DNA from: Thermomonas sp. XSG
GTDB taxonomy: Bacteria > Pseudomonadota > Gammaproteobacteria > Xanthomonadales > Xanthomonadaceae
Reading direction: 5' to 3'
Assembly (NCBI RefSeq): GCF_014678725.1
Contig: NZ_CP061497.1
Coordinates: 186,001-250,000, forward strand
Length of the DNA stretch: 64,000 nt
The translations under genes were made by a program, and so were the position numbers. Of the stretch, positions 12,319 through 23,300 are shown one piece after another. The notes under the pieces are model-generated. The model had not been told where the DNA came from. It made no database searches and saw only the letters and a list, made by a program, of their open reading frames with translations. Numbering within the stretch: position 1 is the first letter of the stretch; each line of letters begins with the position of its first letter.

Positions 12319-13032
12319 CTACAGCAGCTCGGCCACCCGATAGCGCCCGGCATTGCGGCCGCGCAGGCGCGTGGCGACATGCAATGCCCCGCGCGCGAAG
12401 ATGTCGCGGTTGCTGGCGCGGTGCACCAGCTCGATGCGTTCCCCCGCTGCCGTGAACTGCACGAGGTGCTCACCGACGATGTCGCCGGCGCGGATCGAGG
12501 CGTAATGCGGCTGCGCGCCCCCCGCCTGCGCCGCGGCACCCAGCGTCAGGGCGGTTCCGGAAGGTGCATCCAGTTTGCGGGTGTGGTGGGCCTCGACGAT
12601 GTCGCAGTCCCAGCCCGGCAGGAGCGCTGCGGCGCGCTCCACCAGCTCGTGCAGCACCGCCACGCCAAGGCTGAAGTTGCTGGCCCATGCCACCGGGATC
12701 GTGGCGGATGCGGCGTCCAGTTGCACCCTCTGTGCATCGGACAACCCGGTGGTACCGGACACCAGTCCCGCACCGCGAGCAACGCAAAGCGACAGGATGG
12801 CGTCAAAGCCCTCCGGCAGGCTGAAATCGATGGCCACGTCGAACGCCGGCACGCCCGCCAGCTCGGCGGCAGCGAACTGCGGCACCCCATCCACCACCCG
12901 CGCACCGACCTGGCGCGCGACCGCCGCCACCACTTCGCAGCCGGAATCCTGTTCGCGGCACAGGCGCAACAGCGTCTGCCCCATCCTGCCCGTGGCCCCA
13001 TGGATCAACAGTCGTACCGGCATCGTCGTCAT
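12319..13032 (-). CDS. dapB: 4-hydroxy-tetrahydrodipicolinate reductase
   Basis: 237 residues, short but normal for the family. It reduces hydroxy-tetrahydrodipicolinate with NAD(P)H in lysine and diaminopimelate synthesis. The N-terminal Rossmann motif is GATGRMG (about residues 11-17). The catalytic and substrate segment IVEAHHTRKLDAPSGTA contains the His pair and Lys of the family. Two ATGs fit (13032 and 13023). TAGCCT lies six bases before the first, a weak leaderless-promoter match. It is on the same strand as carA but 185 bases away, so it may be a separate unit. Confidence 0.96.
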   Translation of the reverse strand: MTTMPVRLLIHGATGRMGQTLLRLCREQDSGCEVVAAVARQVGARVVDGVPQFAAAELAGVPAFDVAIDFSLPEGFDAILSLCVARGAGLVSGTTGLSDAQRVQLDAASATIPVAWASNFSLGVAVLHELVERAAALLPGWDCDIVEAHHTRKLDAPSGTALTLGAAAQAGGAQPHYASIRAGDIVGEHLVQFTAAGERIELVHRASNRDIFARGALHVATRLRGRNAGRYRVAELL

Positions 13033-13115
13033 CGGCGCAGGCTAGCCCGCGTCGATGGCAGCAGCAAGCCGGCGCGCGTTCGTCCAGCGCCGGATATCGA
13101 ACCGAATGACCCGGT

Positions 13116-15317
13116 TCAGCCCTTGCCAGATGCGCTCTGCAGGCGCCCTACCACCTGATGCATGGCATCTTCAAAGGCGGTTTCGCCGTCGCGCACGATC
13201 ACCCGATCGAGCTTGGCCATGACAGCCAGCTCTTCTACCGACGCAACCAGCACGCGGATGCCGCGGCGATTCACCAACAGCAAGCGTGCCGAGATCGGGC
13301 TGATCCACGACACCTTGGCCGGGGCGAAATGACCGTCGGCCGCGGCAAGCTGGATCCAGTCGCCGATCTGCAGCTTGCGGATGCGTTCCAGCATGGCCGC
13401 GTCATAGTCGAGGCTCGCGGAACCGGCCACGACCTCCAGCTGCGGCTCCGGCTCGGGGGCCGGCTCGGCTGCCGCTACCTGCACCGGCATGCGCGCGTCG
13501 TCCTCAAGCGCCGCCTGCCCTGCCAGCAGCCTCGACAGCGCGTCGCGCAACGCATCCAGCGCAGCCTGCGTGGCTTCGCCTACACAACCGGCGCTGGCCA
13601 GGATCGCGCGCAGCCCATCATCCGGCTGCAACGCCGCCGACGCGGACGCTACTCCGGCCGCCGCCTCGTCGAACGCCGCCAGCAATTGCTCCACGGCGCG
13701 CAGTGCTTCCTCGTAGCGCGGCGCGCCGCGACCATCGCGCAACGCTACCTGGGTGAGATGGTGGCTGGCGTGCCGGGACAGGAAGTCGCCGATTACCGGT
13801 GGCAGCAACCTGTCAGCACGCAATCGATCCAGATCTTCGGCAGCGACCTTGCGCGCATGCTCCAGCCGCTCGCGGCCACGCTGCGCCTCGGCGGTGCGCT
13901 TTTCGGCCAGTTCGAACCGCTTGCGGTGCTGTGCCATGTAGGCACGCAGCTCCTGCTCCAGCGTCTCGAAAATCGCAACATCTTCGTTGAATTCGGCGAC
14001 CAGGCGGTCGATCGTGTGATCGACGCGGGTCAGCAGCTCGCGCTCTTGGGGCGCCTCGCCGCGGTTGCCCTCGCAGGCCTCGGCGACGGTGTTCAGCAGC
14101 TTGCGCGCCGGATGTTCCTTCAACATGAACATGCGGCGATCCTTCACCGCGACCTTCACGTAGGGCACCAGCATCCGCCCGATCTTCTGGCGGATCTGGG
14201 TGTCGTATTGCGGGCCGTCGAGCAGCACGTCGAACAGCAGGGCGACCAGATCGACGGCATCGCCGTCCAGCCCGTCCAGATTGATGTTGTCGCCGCGGAC
14301 GCCGAGCTTGCGCGCGCTTTGGGTCATCTGCTGGCGCAGCTGGCCGGCCAGCGACTGCTCGGCCTCGCCGGCGGGGGTGAAGCGCGCGCTGCCATCGTGC
14401 TGCATCAGCGACAGGATCGACATCAGGTCCTGGGTGGGCAGCACGGGTCCGGCCCCGGCCGGGCCGGCAGGCGCTGCCAGGCCCATCGCGGAGCGCCAGC
14501 CCTGCAGCATCCCGAGCATGTTGGCGAACTCGGCCTGCTCCGCGCCGCTGATTGGCATCGCCGCGGCGCCGCCGTCGAGGTTCGCAGGCGGGCCCTCGTG
14601 CCCGCCCGCGGCGGACGGAGCCTGCGCCGCGCCCGCCCCGGCCCGGGCCGCGCGTGGCGGTACCCGGCCGCTGGTCCGCAGCTCAGGCAAGATGCCAGCC
14701 GCCGCCATAAGCGTGTTGCAGCGCTCGTAGATGTCGCCCAGCGCGCTTGTCAGCTCGCGTTCGAAGAACTTGAAGACGACGATGCGCAGATCCGGCTCGA
14801 GGTCCAGCTTGCTCATCGCCTGGCCAAGCGCACTGGCAAGGAAAACCGGGCCAAGCGGATTTTCGAGCGGCGGCAGCTCGCCCTGTCCGGCGACCACGGA
14901 AAACCGCTTGCTCGCCACTTCGAACGCGGATGCGTGCGTGCGCAGGACCGCCGCGGCCAACTGTTCCACCGCCAACTGCTCTTCCAGGTCCTGGTCGGAC
15001 AGGAGGCTGAGACCGGCGTCGTCGCCATCGCCCACCGCGCTTCCTGCGCGCAGCCCCCGGAACCGGTTCAGCACCGCCTGGCGGAACCGCTGGATGATTT
15101 CGCCGCGCGCACGCCGCATGTCGCGCAGGGCCATCAACCCCAGCGATTCCTCGCCGGACTGGCTGCGGTCGAACAGGTAATCATCGAGATCGGCCAGCGC
15201 ACGGTCCAGTGCCGGCACCGCGCGATCGATCACGTGCTTCTGCAGCGCGTCGAGCAGCGGGCCGTTGGCGCGCGAAGGCATCGGGATCGGGGATTCCGCG
15301 GGGGAACGGAAATTCAT
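13116..15317 (-). CDS. DUF1631 family protein
   Basis: About 733 residues from ATG 15317; an ATG at 15371 would add 18 residues, but a GATAAT hexamer lies in that stretch, so the shorter start is preferred. It resembles the large DUF1631 proteins of xanthomonads and pseudomonads, whose function is not established. Features: helical N-terminus, a low-complexity Ala/Gly/Pro stretch near 235-280, a long charged helical region near 460-540 likely to form a coiled coil, and a C-terminal beta domain (IGDWIQLAAADGHFAPAKVSWI; LLLVNRRGIRVL) reminiscent of PilZ-type barrels, without a clear RxxxR motif. No signal peptide is seen. It lies between tyrA and dapB on the same strand. Confidence 0.8.
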   Translation of the reverse strand: MNFRSPAESPIPMPSRANGPLLDALQKHVIDRAVPALDRALADLDDYLFDRSQSGEESLGLMALRDMRRARGEIIQRFRQAVLNRFRGLRAGSAVGDGDDAGLSLLSDQDLEEQLAVEQLAAAVLRTHASAFEVASKRFSVVAGQGELPPLENPLGPVFLASALGQAMSKLDLEPDLRIVVFKFFERELTSALGDIYERCNTLMAAAGILPELRTSGRVPPRAARAGAGAAQAPSAAGGHEGPPANLDGGAAAMPISGAEQAEFANMLGMLQGWRSAMGLAAPAGPAGAGPVLPTQDLMSILSLMQHDGSARFTPAGEAEQSLAGQLRQQMTQSARKLGVRGDNINLDGLDGDAVDLVALLFDVLLDGPQYDTQIRQKIGRMLVPYVKVAVKDRRMFMLKEHPARKLLNTVAEACEGNRGEAPQERELLTRVDHTIDRLVAEFNEDVAIFETLEQELRAYMAQHRKRFELAEKRTAEAQRGRERLEHARKVAAEDLDRLRADRLLPPVIGDFLSRHASHHLTQVALRDGRGAPRYEEALRAVEQLLAAFDEAAAGVASASAALQPDDGLRAILASAGCVGEATQAALDALRDALSRLLAGQAALEDDARMPVQVAAAEPAPEPEPQLEVVAGSASLDYDAAMLERIRKLQIGDWIQLAAADGHFAPAKVSWISPISARLLLVNRRGIRVLVASVEELAVMAKLDRVIVRDGETAFEDAMHQVVGRLQSASGKG

Positions 15318-15411
15318 GGCTCGGCCTGCCTGGAGTGGCCCAAGTCGGACATTATCCCAATTCAGGAACATGATGAGTGATCGCCGTCATGGATCGGGGG
15401 ATCGCTGGCGC

Positions 15412-16533
15412 TCAGCCCGGCAACATCCGTCCAATGCCCGTCCGCGCCAGCTCCGCCACCGCGTCCTCCAGCTGCCCCGCCTGCGTGCCCGGGCTGAATC
15501 CAAGCCGGAAGTGCAGTTCACCGGCCGGGGTACGCGAGGAATGCAGCGACGCGATGTTGACCCCGTGACGCTCGAACACGTGCAGCAGGGCGCGCAGCGA
15601 ACCCGGCCGGTCTTCCGGCAGATGGATGCCGAGGCTGCGGGCATCGGAGAGGTCCGCCAGCAGATAGCCAAGGCGCTCGTAGGTGTAATTGCCGGCGGCC
15701 AACGCCGCTTGCCCGAGGCCCTCGCGGTTGGCCTCCAGGAACTCCGTGCGGAACCCCGCGCGGGCGGCATCGTCTCCCTGCCCAACCAGCGTGGCGAGCC
15801 GCGACAGCTGCGCCGACAGCGCGCGCAGCGCTTCCGGCGCATGCGGATTGCCGAACTGGATGTCCTCGTAGATCGCGGGGTTCAGCGACAGGATGCGGGC
15901 GGCGACGGCGGCATCCATCTCGAACGATGCCGAGCGCAGCGAGAGCAGGCCGGCCAGACCGCCCACGTCCCCTGCATGCTCGCGCAGCACCCCTGCCTGG
16001 GCCAGGTGCGAGGCGTGCACCATCGCCTGCACCAGCGCCATCGCCCGGTCGTGGCGTTCCGGCGTGGCCCGCACGCATTCGGCTTCCAGCGCCGCCAGCA
16101 GCGCTTCCAGCCACGGCCGCCACGCCTGCAGCCGCGCTTCGCAGACCACCAGCACGCGTCCTTTCAGGGTGGGCGATTTCGGCGGCGCCGTCATCGGGTG
16201 CAGGCCGGCCACTTCCGCCTGCGAGCCCAACATCGCGGCAACAGGGGCGGCCTTGACCGAGGTGATGTCCAGCCACAGGCGGCCCGCCTCGCGGCCGGCA
16301 GAGCGCTGCGCGTAGCGCCCGATCAGCTCGGGCGTGTGCCGGATCGGCGCGGAAAACAGCAGTACATCGGCCTGCTCCAGCAGCGCCTCCTCGCTGGCGG
16401 AAGCCGGATCCGCGGGATCGTGGCCGATGACCGCCAGCCCCATGCGGGATTCGAAGAACGTGCGCAGCCAGCGCCCGTAGGCGCCGGCACTGCCGACGAT
16501 GCCGATGCGTGGGCGCTGTGGGGGACCGGACAA
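15412..16533 (-). CDS. tyrA: Prephenate dehydrogenase with C-terminal ACT domain
   Basis: 373 residues. It converts prephenate to 4-hydroxyphenylpyruvate in tyrosine synthesis. The N-terminus has the dinucleotide-binding motif GIVGSAGAYGRWL, then LWLDITSVKAAPV and LHPMTAPPKSPTLKG typical of prephenate dehydrogenases. The last 80 or so residues (GIHLPEDRPGSLRALLHVFERHGVNIASLHS) form an ACT domain, as a rule the site of feedback binding by tyrosine. The apparent start is TTG at 16533 with GGAG eight bases upstream. It is a monofunctional form without a chorismate mutase domain. dnaJ lies upstream on the same strand. Confidence 0.9.
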   Translation of the reverse strand: MSGPPQRPRIGIVGSAGAYGRWLRTFFESRMGLAVIGHDPADPASASEEALLEQADVLLFSAPIRHTPELIGRYAQRSAGREAGRLWLDITSVKAAPVAAMLGSQAEVAGLHPMTAPPKSPTLKGRVLVVCEARLQAWRPWLEALLAALEAECVRATPERHDRAMALVQAMVHASHLAQAGVLREHAGDVGGLAGLLSLRSASFEMDAAVAARILSLNPAIYEDIQFGNPHAPEALRALSAQLSRLATLVGQGDDAARAGFRTEFLEANREGLGQAALAAGNYTYERLGYLLADLSDARSLGIHLPEDRPGSLRALLHVFERHGVNIASLHSSRTPAGELHFRLGFSPGTQAGQLEDAVAELARTGIGRMLPG

Positions 16534-16650
16534 GGAACGGACTCCGCGAAGGAGCCCGGATTCTACGCAAGCATGCGCCGGCGCAGGGCGTTGGTTGCCC
16601 GCGACACCATCGACCCTTGGTGCCGCCCGGCTTGCGCCATATGCCGGCGA

Positions 16651-17793
16651 TCAGGACACCATGCGGTCCCAGAACCCCTTGACGCCATCGAGGAAGGTGC
16701 TGGATTTCGGCGAATGGCGGCGCGCCCCTTCGCCGACGAAGGTGGCTTCGAACTGCTCCAGCAGCTGGCGCTGCTCGGGGGTCAGGTTGACCGGCGTCTC
16801 CACCACCGCCCTGCAGTACAGGTCGCCCGGCTGACGGCTGCGCACCGACTTCACCCCGCGGTCGCGCAGCCGGAACACCTTGCCGGTCTGGGTTTCGGCC
16901 GGAATGCGAAGCTCCACTTCGCCGCCCAGCGTGGGCACCCGCACGATGTCGCCCAGCGCCGCTTGCGAAATGCGGATCGGCACCTCGCAGTGGAGGTCGT
17001 CGCCATCGCGCTCGAAGATTTCGTGCGGGCGCACCCGCACCTCGACGTACAGATCGCCCGGGGGCGCCCCTGCGGGGCCGGCTTCGCCCTCGCCCGCCAG
17101 GCGGATGCGGTCGCCGCTGTCCACGCCCGCCGGGACCTTCACCACCAGGGTCTTTTCCTGCTCGACCCGGCCATTGCCGTTGCAGAGCTTGCACGGGCTG
17201 GCGATGGTCTTGCCTGCGCCATCGCAGTGCGGGCACGGCGCCTGCATCATGAACGGGCCGCGCTGCATGCGGACCTGGCCGCGACCCTGGCAGGTGGCGC
17301 AGGTTTCCACCTTGCCGTCCTCCGAACCGCTGCCCTTGCAGGGCTCGCAGTTGGCCATGGTGGGGATGTGGATGGTCTTCTCGACCCCGGCGACCGCCTC
17401 CTCCAGGTCCAGCTCCATCATGTAGCCGACGTCGGCGCCGCGGCGCGGGCCCTGCTGGCGCGCCCCGCCACCGAAGATGTTGCCGAAGATGTCGCCGAAG
17501 ATGTCGCCCATGTCGGCGCCGCCGAAACCGCCGAAGCCCGGGCCGGCGTTGCCGCCGCCCATGCCGTGCTCGAAGGCGGCGTGCCCGTGCTGGTCGTACA
17601 GGCGGCGCTTGCCGCCGTCGCTCAGCACCTCGTAGGCCTCCTTGCACTCCTTGAACGCGGCCTCGGCACTCTTGTCGCCGGGGTTGCGGTCGGGGTGGTG
17701 CTTCATCGCGCAGCGGCGGTAGGCCTTCTTCAGATCCTCCTCGCTGGCGTTGCGGGCCACGCCCAGGACTTCGTAGTAATCGCGCTTGCTCAT
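16651..17793 (-). CDS. dnaJ: Chaperone protein DnaJ
   Basis: 380 residues. Co-chaperone that stimulates DnaK ATPase and delivers substrates. J domain with HPD ([10 protein letters not shown], near residue 33), a Gly/Phe-rich linker (about 75-115), four CxxCxGxG-type zinc repeats (first CEPCKGSG near 148; also [24 protein letters not shown]) and the C-terminal substrate domain ([19 protein letters not shown]). It follows dnaK by 70 bases, most of which is a strong hairpin. Confidence 0.98.
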   Translation of the reverse strand: MSKRDYYEVLGVARNASEEDLKKAYRRCAMKHHPDRNPGDKSAEAAFKECKEAYEVLSDGGKRRLYDQHGHAAFEHGMGGGNAGPGFGGFGGADMGDIFGDIFGNIFGGGARQQGPRRGADVGYMMELDLEEAVAGVEKTIHIPTMANCEPCKGSGSEDGKVETCATCQGRGQVRMQRGPFMMQAPCPHCDGAGKTIASPCKLCNGNGRVEQEKTLVVKVPAGVDSGDRIRLAGEGEAGPAGAPPGDLYVEVRVRPHEIFERDGDDLHCEVPIRISQAALGDIVRVPTLGGEVELRIPAETQTGKVFRLRDRGVKSVRSRQPGDLYCRAVVETPVNLTPEQRQLLEQFEATFVGEGARRHSPKSSTFLDGVKGFWDRMVS

Positions 17794-17816
17794 CGGGCCA
17801 ACCTGTTCCCTTCACG

Positions 17817-17847
17817 GCGACGGGCAGACCACCGGCCTGCCCGTCGC
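17817..17847 (-). other. Perfect hairpin between dnaK and dnaJ
   Basis: An 11-base perfect stem (GCGACGGGCAG with CTGCCCGTCGC) around a nine-base loop sits in the dnaK-dnaJ gap. On the minus strand no T-run follows, so it is unlikely to be an efficient intrinsic terminator. It more likely protects the dnaK 3' end or lowers dnaJ expression relative to dnaK. Confidence 0.7.
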
Positions 17848-17863
17848 ATTGCATGCCTGGCGA

Positions 17864-19777
<1,914 letters not shown>

Positions 19778-19830
19778 GACGATATCCTCTTGAATCCCGA
19801 TGTCTGGTGGCGCCGCGCGCCGATGATTGC

Positions 19831-19859
19831 TATCTGGGGATGCCGCGCCGGCCTTCAAG
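19831..19859 (-). promoter_or_regulatory. Sigma-32-like heat-shock promoter of dnaK
   Basis: Minus strand: CTTGAA (19859-19854), 14 bases, then CCCCAGATA (19839-19831). This matches the RpoH pattern CTTGAA-N11-16-CCCCATNT with one substitution. Transcription would start near 19824, about 47 bases before the dnaK ATG. Confidence 0.65.
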
Positions 19860-19889
19860 AGCCGCGCGGCATCGTGCGTGCACGCCGTT

Positions 19890-20393
19890 TCAGTCCTGCT
19901 TGGCCACGATCACCAGCGCCGGGCGCAGCAGCCGGCCGTTGAGCAGGTAGCCCTTCTGGAACACGGTGATGACGTGGCCGGGGGCCACGCCCTCCGATTC
20001 GCCCTGGCTGATCGCCTGATGGTGCTCGGGGTTGAACGCCTGCCCGGCGGGATCCAGCACTTCCATGCCGTTGTCCGCGGCGACCTTCAGCAACTGCTTG
20101 TAGGTCAGCTCCAAGCCCTGGCGCAGCGCGCCCGCATCTTCGCCAGCTGCAGCCAGACCCGCATCGAGGCTGTCGAACACCGGCAGCAGGTCGGACAGCA
20201 GGCGCTCGTTGGCGAACCTGCGGGCGCTGTCGATGTCACGGGCCAGCCGCTTGCGCTGGTTCTCAAGATCGGCGCGCTCCAGCAGCGATTGCGCCCGGAG
20301 CTGCTCGACTTCGGCGCGCAGCGCCTCCAGCTCGTCCTGCTGCGCCATCTCGTCGGCGCCTTCGTTCACTTCCTGCGTCGGGTCGTTGCTCAT
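19890..20393 (-). CDS. grpE: Nucleotide exchange factor GrpE
   Basis: 167 residues from ATG 20393; a GTG two codons upstream (20399) is the alternative. GrpE releases ADP from DnaK. Acidic N-terminus, a long helix (about 18-75, [30 protein letters not shown]), and a C-terminal beta domain ending [17 protein letters not shown] with the conserved GY.L..R.LRPA pattern. It lies between hrcA and dnaK on the same strand, with a heat-shock promoter just upstream. Confidence 0.97.
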   Translation of the reverse strand: MSNDPTQEVNEGADEMAQQDELEALRAEVEQLRAQSLLERADLENQRKRLARDIDSARRFANERLLSDLLPVFDSLDAGLAAAGEDAGALRQGLELTYKQLLKVAADNGMEVLDPAGQAFNPEHHQAISQGESEGVAPGHVITVFQKGYLLNGRLLRPALVIVAKQD

Positions 20394-20436
20394 GTCCACG
20401 GATCGATTGGCGGCGGGATGCCGCTTCCGACTCCGG

Positions 20437-20466
20437 CTATGGGGCCATCGCCGCCGCGATTCAAGG
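20437..20466 (-). promoter_or_regulatory. Sigma-32-like heat-shock promoter of grpE
   Basis: Minus strand: CCTTGAA (20466-20460), 15 bases, CCCCATAG (20444-20437). This is a near-perfect RpoH promoter in the 81-base gap between the hrcA stop and the grpE start. Transcription would begin near 20430. No CIRCE inverted repeat (TTAGCACTC/GAGTGCTAA) is present here or before hrcA. Confidence 0.75.
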
Positions 20467-20474
20467 CACCGCGT

Positions 20475-21527
20475 TCAGGCGCCCCCGTCCAGCGCCGCCC
20501 CCAGCGCCGCTGCGGTGGCCTCCACCACCGGGATCACCCGCTCGTAGGCCATCCGGCTCGGGCCGATGACGCCCAGCACCCCCAGCACCTGGCCGTCGCG
20601 ACCGTAAGGCGCGCTCACCAGCGACATCCCTTCCAGCGGCGCCAACCCGGTTTCCTCGCCGATAAACACACGCAGGCCGGGCGCCTTCGCGGTGCGCTCC
20701 AGCAGTTGCAGCAGCTCGCGCTTCTCGGCGAAGGCTTCGAACAGCCCGCGCAGGCGGTCCAGATCCCCCAGTTCCTGCAGGCCCAGCAGCCGGGTCTGCC
20801 CGGCCACCAGCATGTCGTCCTCGCGGGCAGGCGCGAATGCCTGCTCGGCAAGCTCGATGGAATTCGCCAGCAGCCGCTCCATCTCGCTGCGGGCATCACG
20901 CAACTCGCGCAGCAGCGCTGCCCGGATCAGCGCAAGCGACCGCCCGGCGAAATGGGCGTTGAGGTAATTCGCCGCCTGCTCGAGTTCGGAGGGCGAAAAC
21001 GCCCGCCGCACCTGCACCACCCGGTTCTGCACCTCGCCATCGGCGAACACCAGGATCGCCAGCACCCGCTGCGGGTCCAGCGCGACGAAATCGATCTGCC
21101 GGAACGCGAAGCTCTCGCGCTTCGGCACGCTGACCATGCCGGCGAAGTGGGTCATCGCCGAGAGCAGTTCCGAGGTGCTGCCCAGCAGGGCCTGCGTGCC
21201 GGCGCCCGCCGGCAGGCCGCTGCGCAGGCGATCCACGTCCTGCGCCGCCAGCGGCTTGACCTGCAGCAGGGAATCCACGAACAGCCGATAACCCTGCGCG
21301 GTGGGCACGCGTCCGGCCGAGCTGTGCGGCGCGGCCAGTAGACCGGCATCCTCCAGCGAAGCCAGGATGTTGCGGATGGTGGCCGGGCTGACGTCCAGCC
21401 CTGAATGCTTGGCCAAGGTCTGCGAACCGACCGGCTCGCCATCGCGGATGTGCCGCGACACCAGCGTGCGCAGCAACTGCCGCGCACGCGGGTCGAGGGC
21501 GATATCCGGGGTCGGGCGGCGGGCCAT
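20475..21527 (-). CDS. hrcA: Heat-inducible transcription repressor HrcA
   Basis: 350 residues. HrcA normally represses groESL and related genes by binding CIRCE elements. N-terminal winged-helix region (RARQLLRTLVSRHIRDGEPVGS, then SPATIRNILASLEDAGLL) followed by the GAF-like and insert domains, ending FIGEETGLAPLEGMSLVSAPYG and VLGVIGPSRMAYERVI. ATG 21527 has TACAAC six bases upstream, a weak leaderless-type match. It is divergent from recN. The operators it controls are not in this window. Confidence 0.96.
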   Translation of the reverse strand: MARRPTPDIALDPRARQLLRTLVSRHIRDGEPVGSQTLAKHSGLDVSPATIRNILASLEDAGLLAAPHSSAGRVPTAQGYRLFVDSLLQVKPLAAQDVDRLRSGLPAGAGTQALLGSTSELLSAMTHFAGMVSVPKRESFAFRQIDFVALDPQRVLAILVFADGEVQNRVVQVRRAFSPSELEQAANYLNAHFAGRSLALIRAALLRELRDARSEMERLLANSIELAEQAFAPAREDDMLVAGQTRLLGLQELGDLDRLRGLFEAFAEKRELLQLLERTAKAPGLRVFIGEETGLAPLEGMSLVSAPYGRDGQVLGVLGVIGPSRMAYERVIPVVEATAAALGAALDGGA

Positions 21528-21603
21528 GCGCAGGTTGTAAGCGCAGTCCGCCACGCATGCAACCGCTTCCGGGCAATCGCCCACGCAGGCACAATGCGCA
21601 GCC

Positions 21604-23262
21604 ATGCTGACCCGCCTTTCGATCCGTGATTTTGCCGTCGTCGCCCATGCCGAACTGGACTTCGGCGCGGGCCTGACCGTCGTATCCGGCGAAACCGGCG
21701 CCGGCAAATCGCTGCTGGTGGATGCGCTGGGCTTCCTGTCCGGCGCCCGCGGCGATGCCGGGGCGGTGCGCCACGGCGCGCAGCGTGCGGAACTGTCCGC
21801 CGAGTTCGCGCTGGACGACTGCCCTGCCGCCACCTGCTGGCTCGCCGAAGCCGACCTGGACGACGACGGCGCCTGCCAGCTGCGGCGCACCCTGCGCGCC
21901 GACGGCGGCTCCAAGGCCTGGATCAACGGGCGCAGCGTCACCATCGCCCAGCTGTCGGAACTGGCCGCGCTGCTGGTGGAAATCCACGGCCAGCACGCCC
22001 AACAGGCGCTGCTGGTGCGCCCGCAGCAGACCCGCCTGCTCGACGACTTCGCCCGCCATCCGGACCTGCTGGCCGCCACCGGCGAATCGGCGCGGCGCTG
22101 GAAGGCATTGCAGCAGGAACGCGACGCCCTGCTCGCCCGCGGCGACGTTGCCGAGCGCCAGGGCTGGCTGCAGCACCAGCTGGACGAACTGCAGGCGCAG
22201 CCGCTGGAACCGGCGGTGCTGGCCGAACTCGACGCCAGCCATCGCCGCCAAGCCCACGCCGCCTCGCTGATCGCCGCCTGCGATGCGGCGCTGGACGCAC
22301 TGGGTGGCGATGACGCGCTCACAGGCCGCCTGCAGCAGCTGCGCAATGGCCTGCAACGGGAAACCACGCACGAGCCGCGCCTGGTGGAAGTCGATGCGAT
22401 GCTCGACTCCGCCGCCATCCAGCTCGACGAAGCACTGGCGCTGATGCAGCGCATCCGCGACGACCTGGACCTTGATCCGGACGCACTGGCCGAAATCGAG
22501 CGCCAGCTTGTCCGCGTGCAGGACCTGGCGCGCAAGCATCGGGTCACTCCCGACAAGCTGGCCGCGCATCGCGACGCGCTGGCCGCAGAACTGGAGTCGT
22601 TGGCGGATGCCGATGCGCGCCTGCAGCGGCTGGATCGCGACATTGCCGTCGCGCTGGCGGCGTGGCGCACTGCCGCCACCGCCCTCGCCGCCTCGCGCCG
22701 CAAGGCGGGCGACGCGCTCGGGGCCGCCATCACCGCACTGATAGGCGAGCTGGGTATGCAGGGTGGCCGCTTCGAAGTGGCGCTGGAAGCCAACGCCAGC
22801 GACAGCCCCGACCCGAACGGCGGCGAGCGTGCGGAATTCCTGGTCTCCGCCAACCCCGGCCAGCCGCCGCGTCCACTGCGCAAGGTCGCTTCCGGCGGCG
22901 AGCTCTCGCGTGTTTCGCTGGCCATCGAAGTGGCCACGCAGGGACAGGATGCGGCCGCGACGCTGGTGTTCGACGAAGTCGATGCCGGCATCGGCGGCGC
23001 GGTGGCCGCCGCGGTCGGCGCCAAGCTGCGCGCGCTGGGCGCATCGAAGCAGGTGCTGTGCGTGACCCACCAGCCGCAGGTCGCCGCCGCCGGCCACGCG
23101 CAGTACCGTGTCAGCAAGGCCGCGCAGGACGGCATCACCCAGTCCTCGGTGGCCGCGCTGGACGCCGCCGGGCGCGTGGACGAGATCGCCCGCATGGTCG
23201 GCGGCGCCGATGTCAGCAAGGAAGCCCGCGCCGCGGCGAAGAAGCTGCTGGACGGTCACTGA
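21604..23262 (+). CDS. recN: DNA repair protein RecN
   Basis: 552 residues. SMC-like ATPase for double-strand break repair. Walker A GETGAGKS (about 30-37), two coiled-coil arms (about 155-225 and 285-375), ABC-type signature SGGELSRVSLAIEVA near 433 and Walker B TLVFDEVDAGIGG near 455, then VTHQPQVAAAGH. It is complete and divergent from hrcA. No LexA-type operator was seen in the 76-base gap, though the xanthomonad LexA box differs from that of E. coli, so SOS control is undecided. Confidence 0.97.
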   Translation: MLTRLSIRDFAVVAHAELDFGAGLTVVSGETGAGKSLLVDALGFLSGARGDAGAVRHGAQRAELSAEFALDDCPAATCWLAEADLDDDGACQLRRTLRADGGSKAWINGRSVTIAQLSELAALLVEIHGQHAQQALLVRPQQTRLLDDFARHPDLLAATGESARRWKALQQERDALLARGDVAERQGWLQHQLDELQAQPLEPAVLAELDASHRRQAHAASLIAACDAALDALGGDDALTGRLQQLRNGLQRETTHEPRLVEVDAMLDSAAIQLDEALALMQRIRDDLDLDPDALAEIERQLVRVQDLARKHRVTPDKLAAHRDALAAELESLADADARLQRLDRDIAVALAAWRTAATALAASRRKAGDALGAAITALIGELGMQGGRFEVALEANASDSPDPNGGERAEFLVSANPGQPPRPLRKVASGGELSRVSLAIEVATQGQDAAATLVFDEVDAGIGGAVAAAVGAKLRALGASKQVLCVTHQPQVAAAGHAQYRVSKAAQDGITQSSVAALDAAGRVDEIARMVGGADVSKEARAAAKKLLDGH

Positions 23263-23285
23263 GCTCAACCCGCGCGCATTGGCCC

Positions 23286-23300
23286 TAGAATCGGGCCATG
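23286..23300 (+). promoter_or_regulatory. Putative leaderless promoter of the kynurenine operon
   Basis: TAGAAT (23286-23291), six bases, ATG at 23298. TAGAAT is one base off the -10 consensus. No Shine-Dalgarno lies between it and the ATG. The gap to recN is only 35 bases. Confidence 0.5.

Noticed and set aside
21528-21603. CIRCE or LexA-type operator between hrcA and recN
   Set aside because: Neither TTAGCACTC/GAGTGCTAA nor a TTAG-N6-TACTA-type box could be found in these 76 bases.
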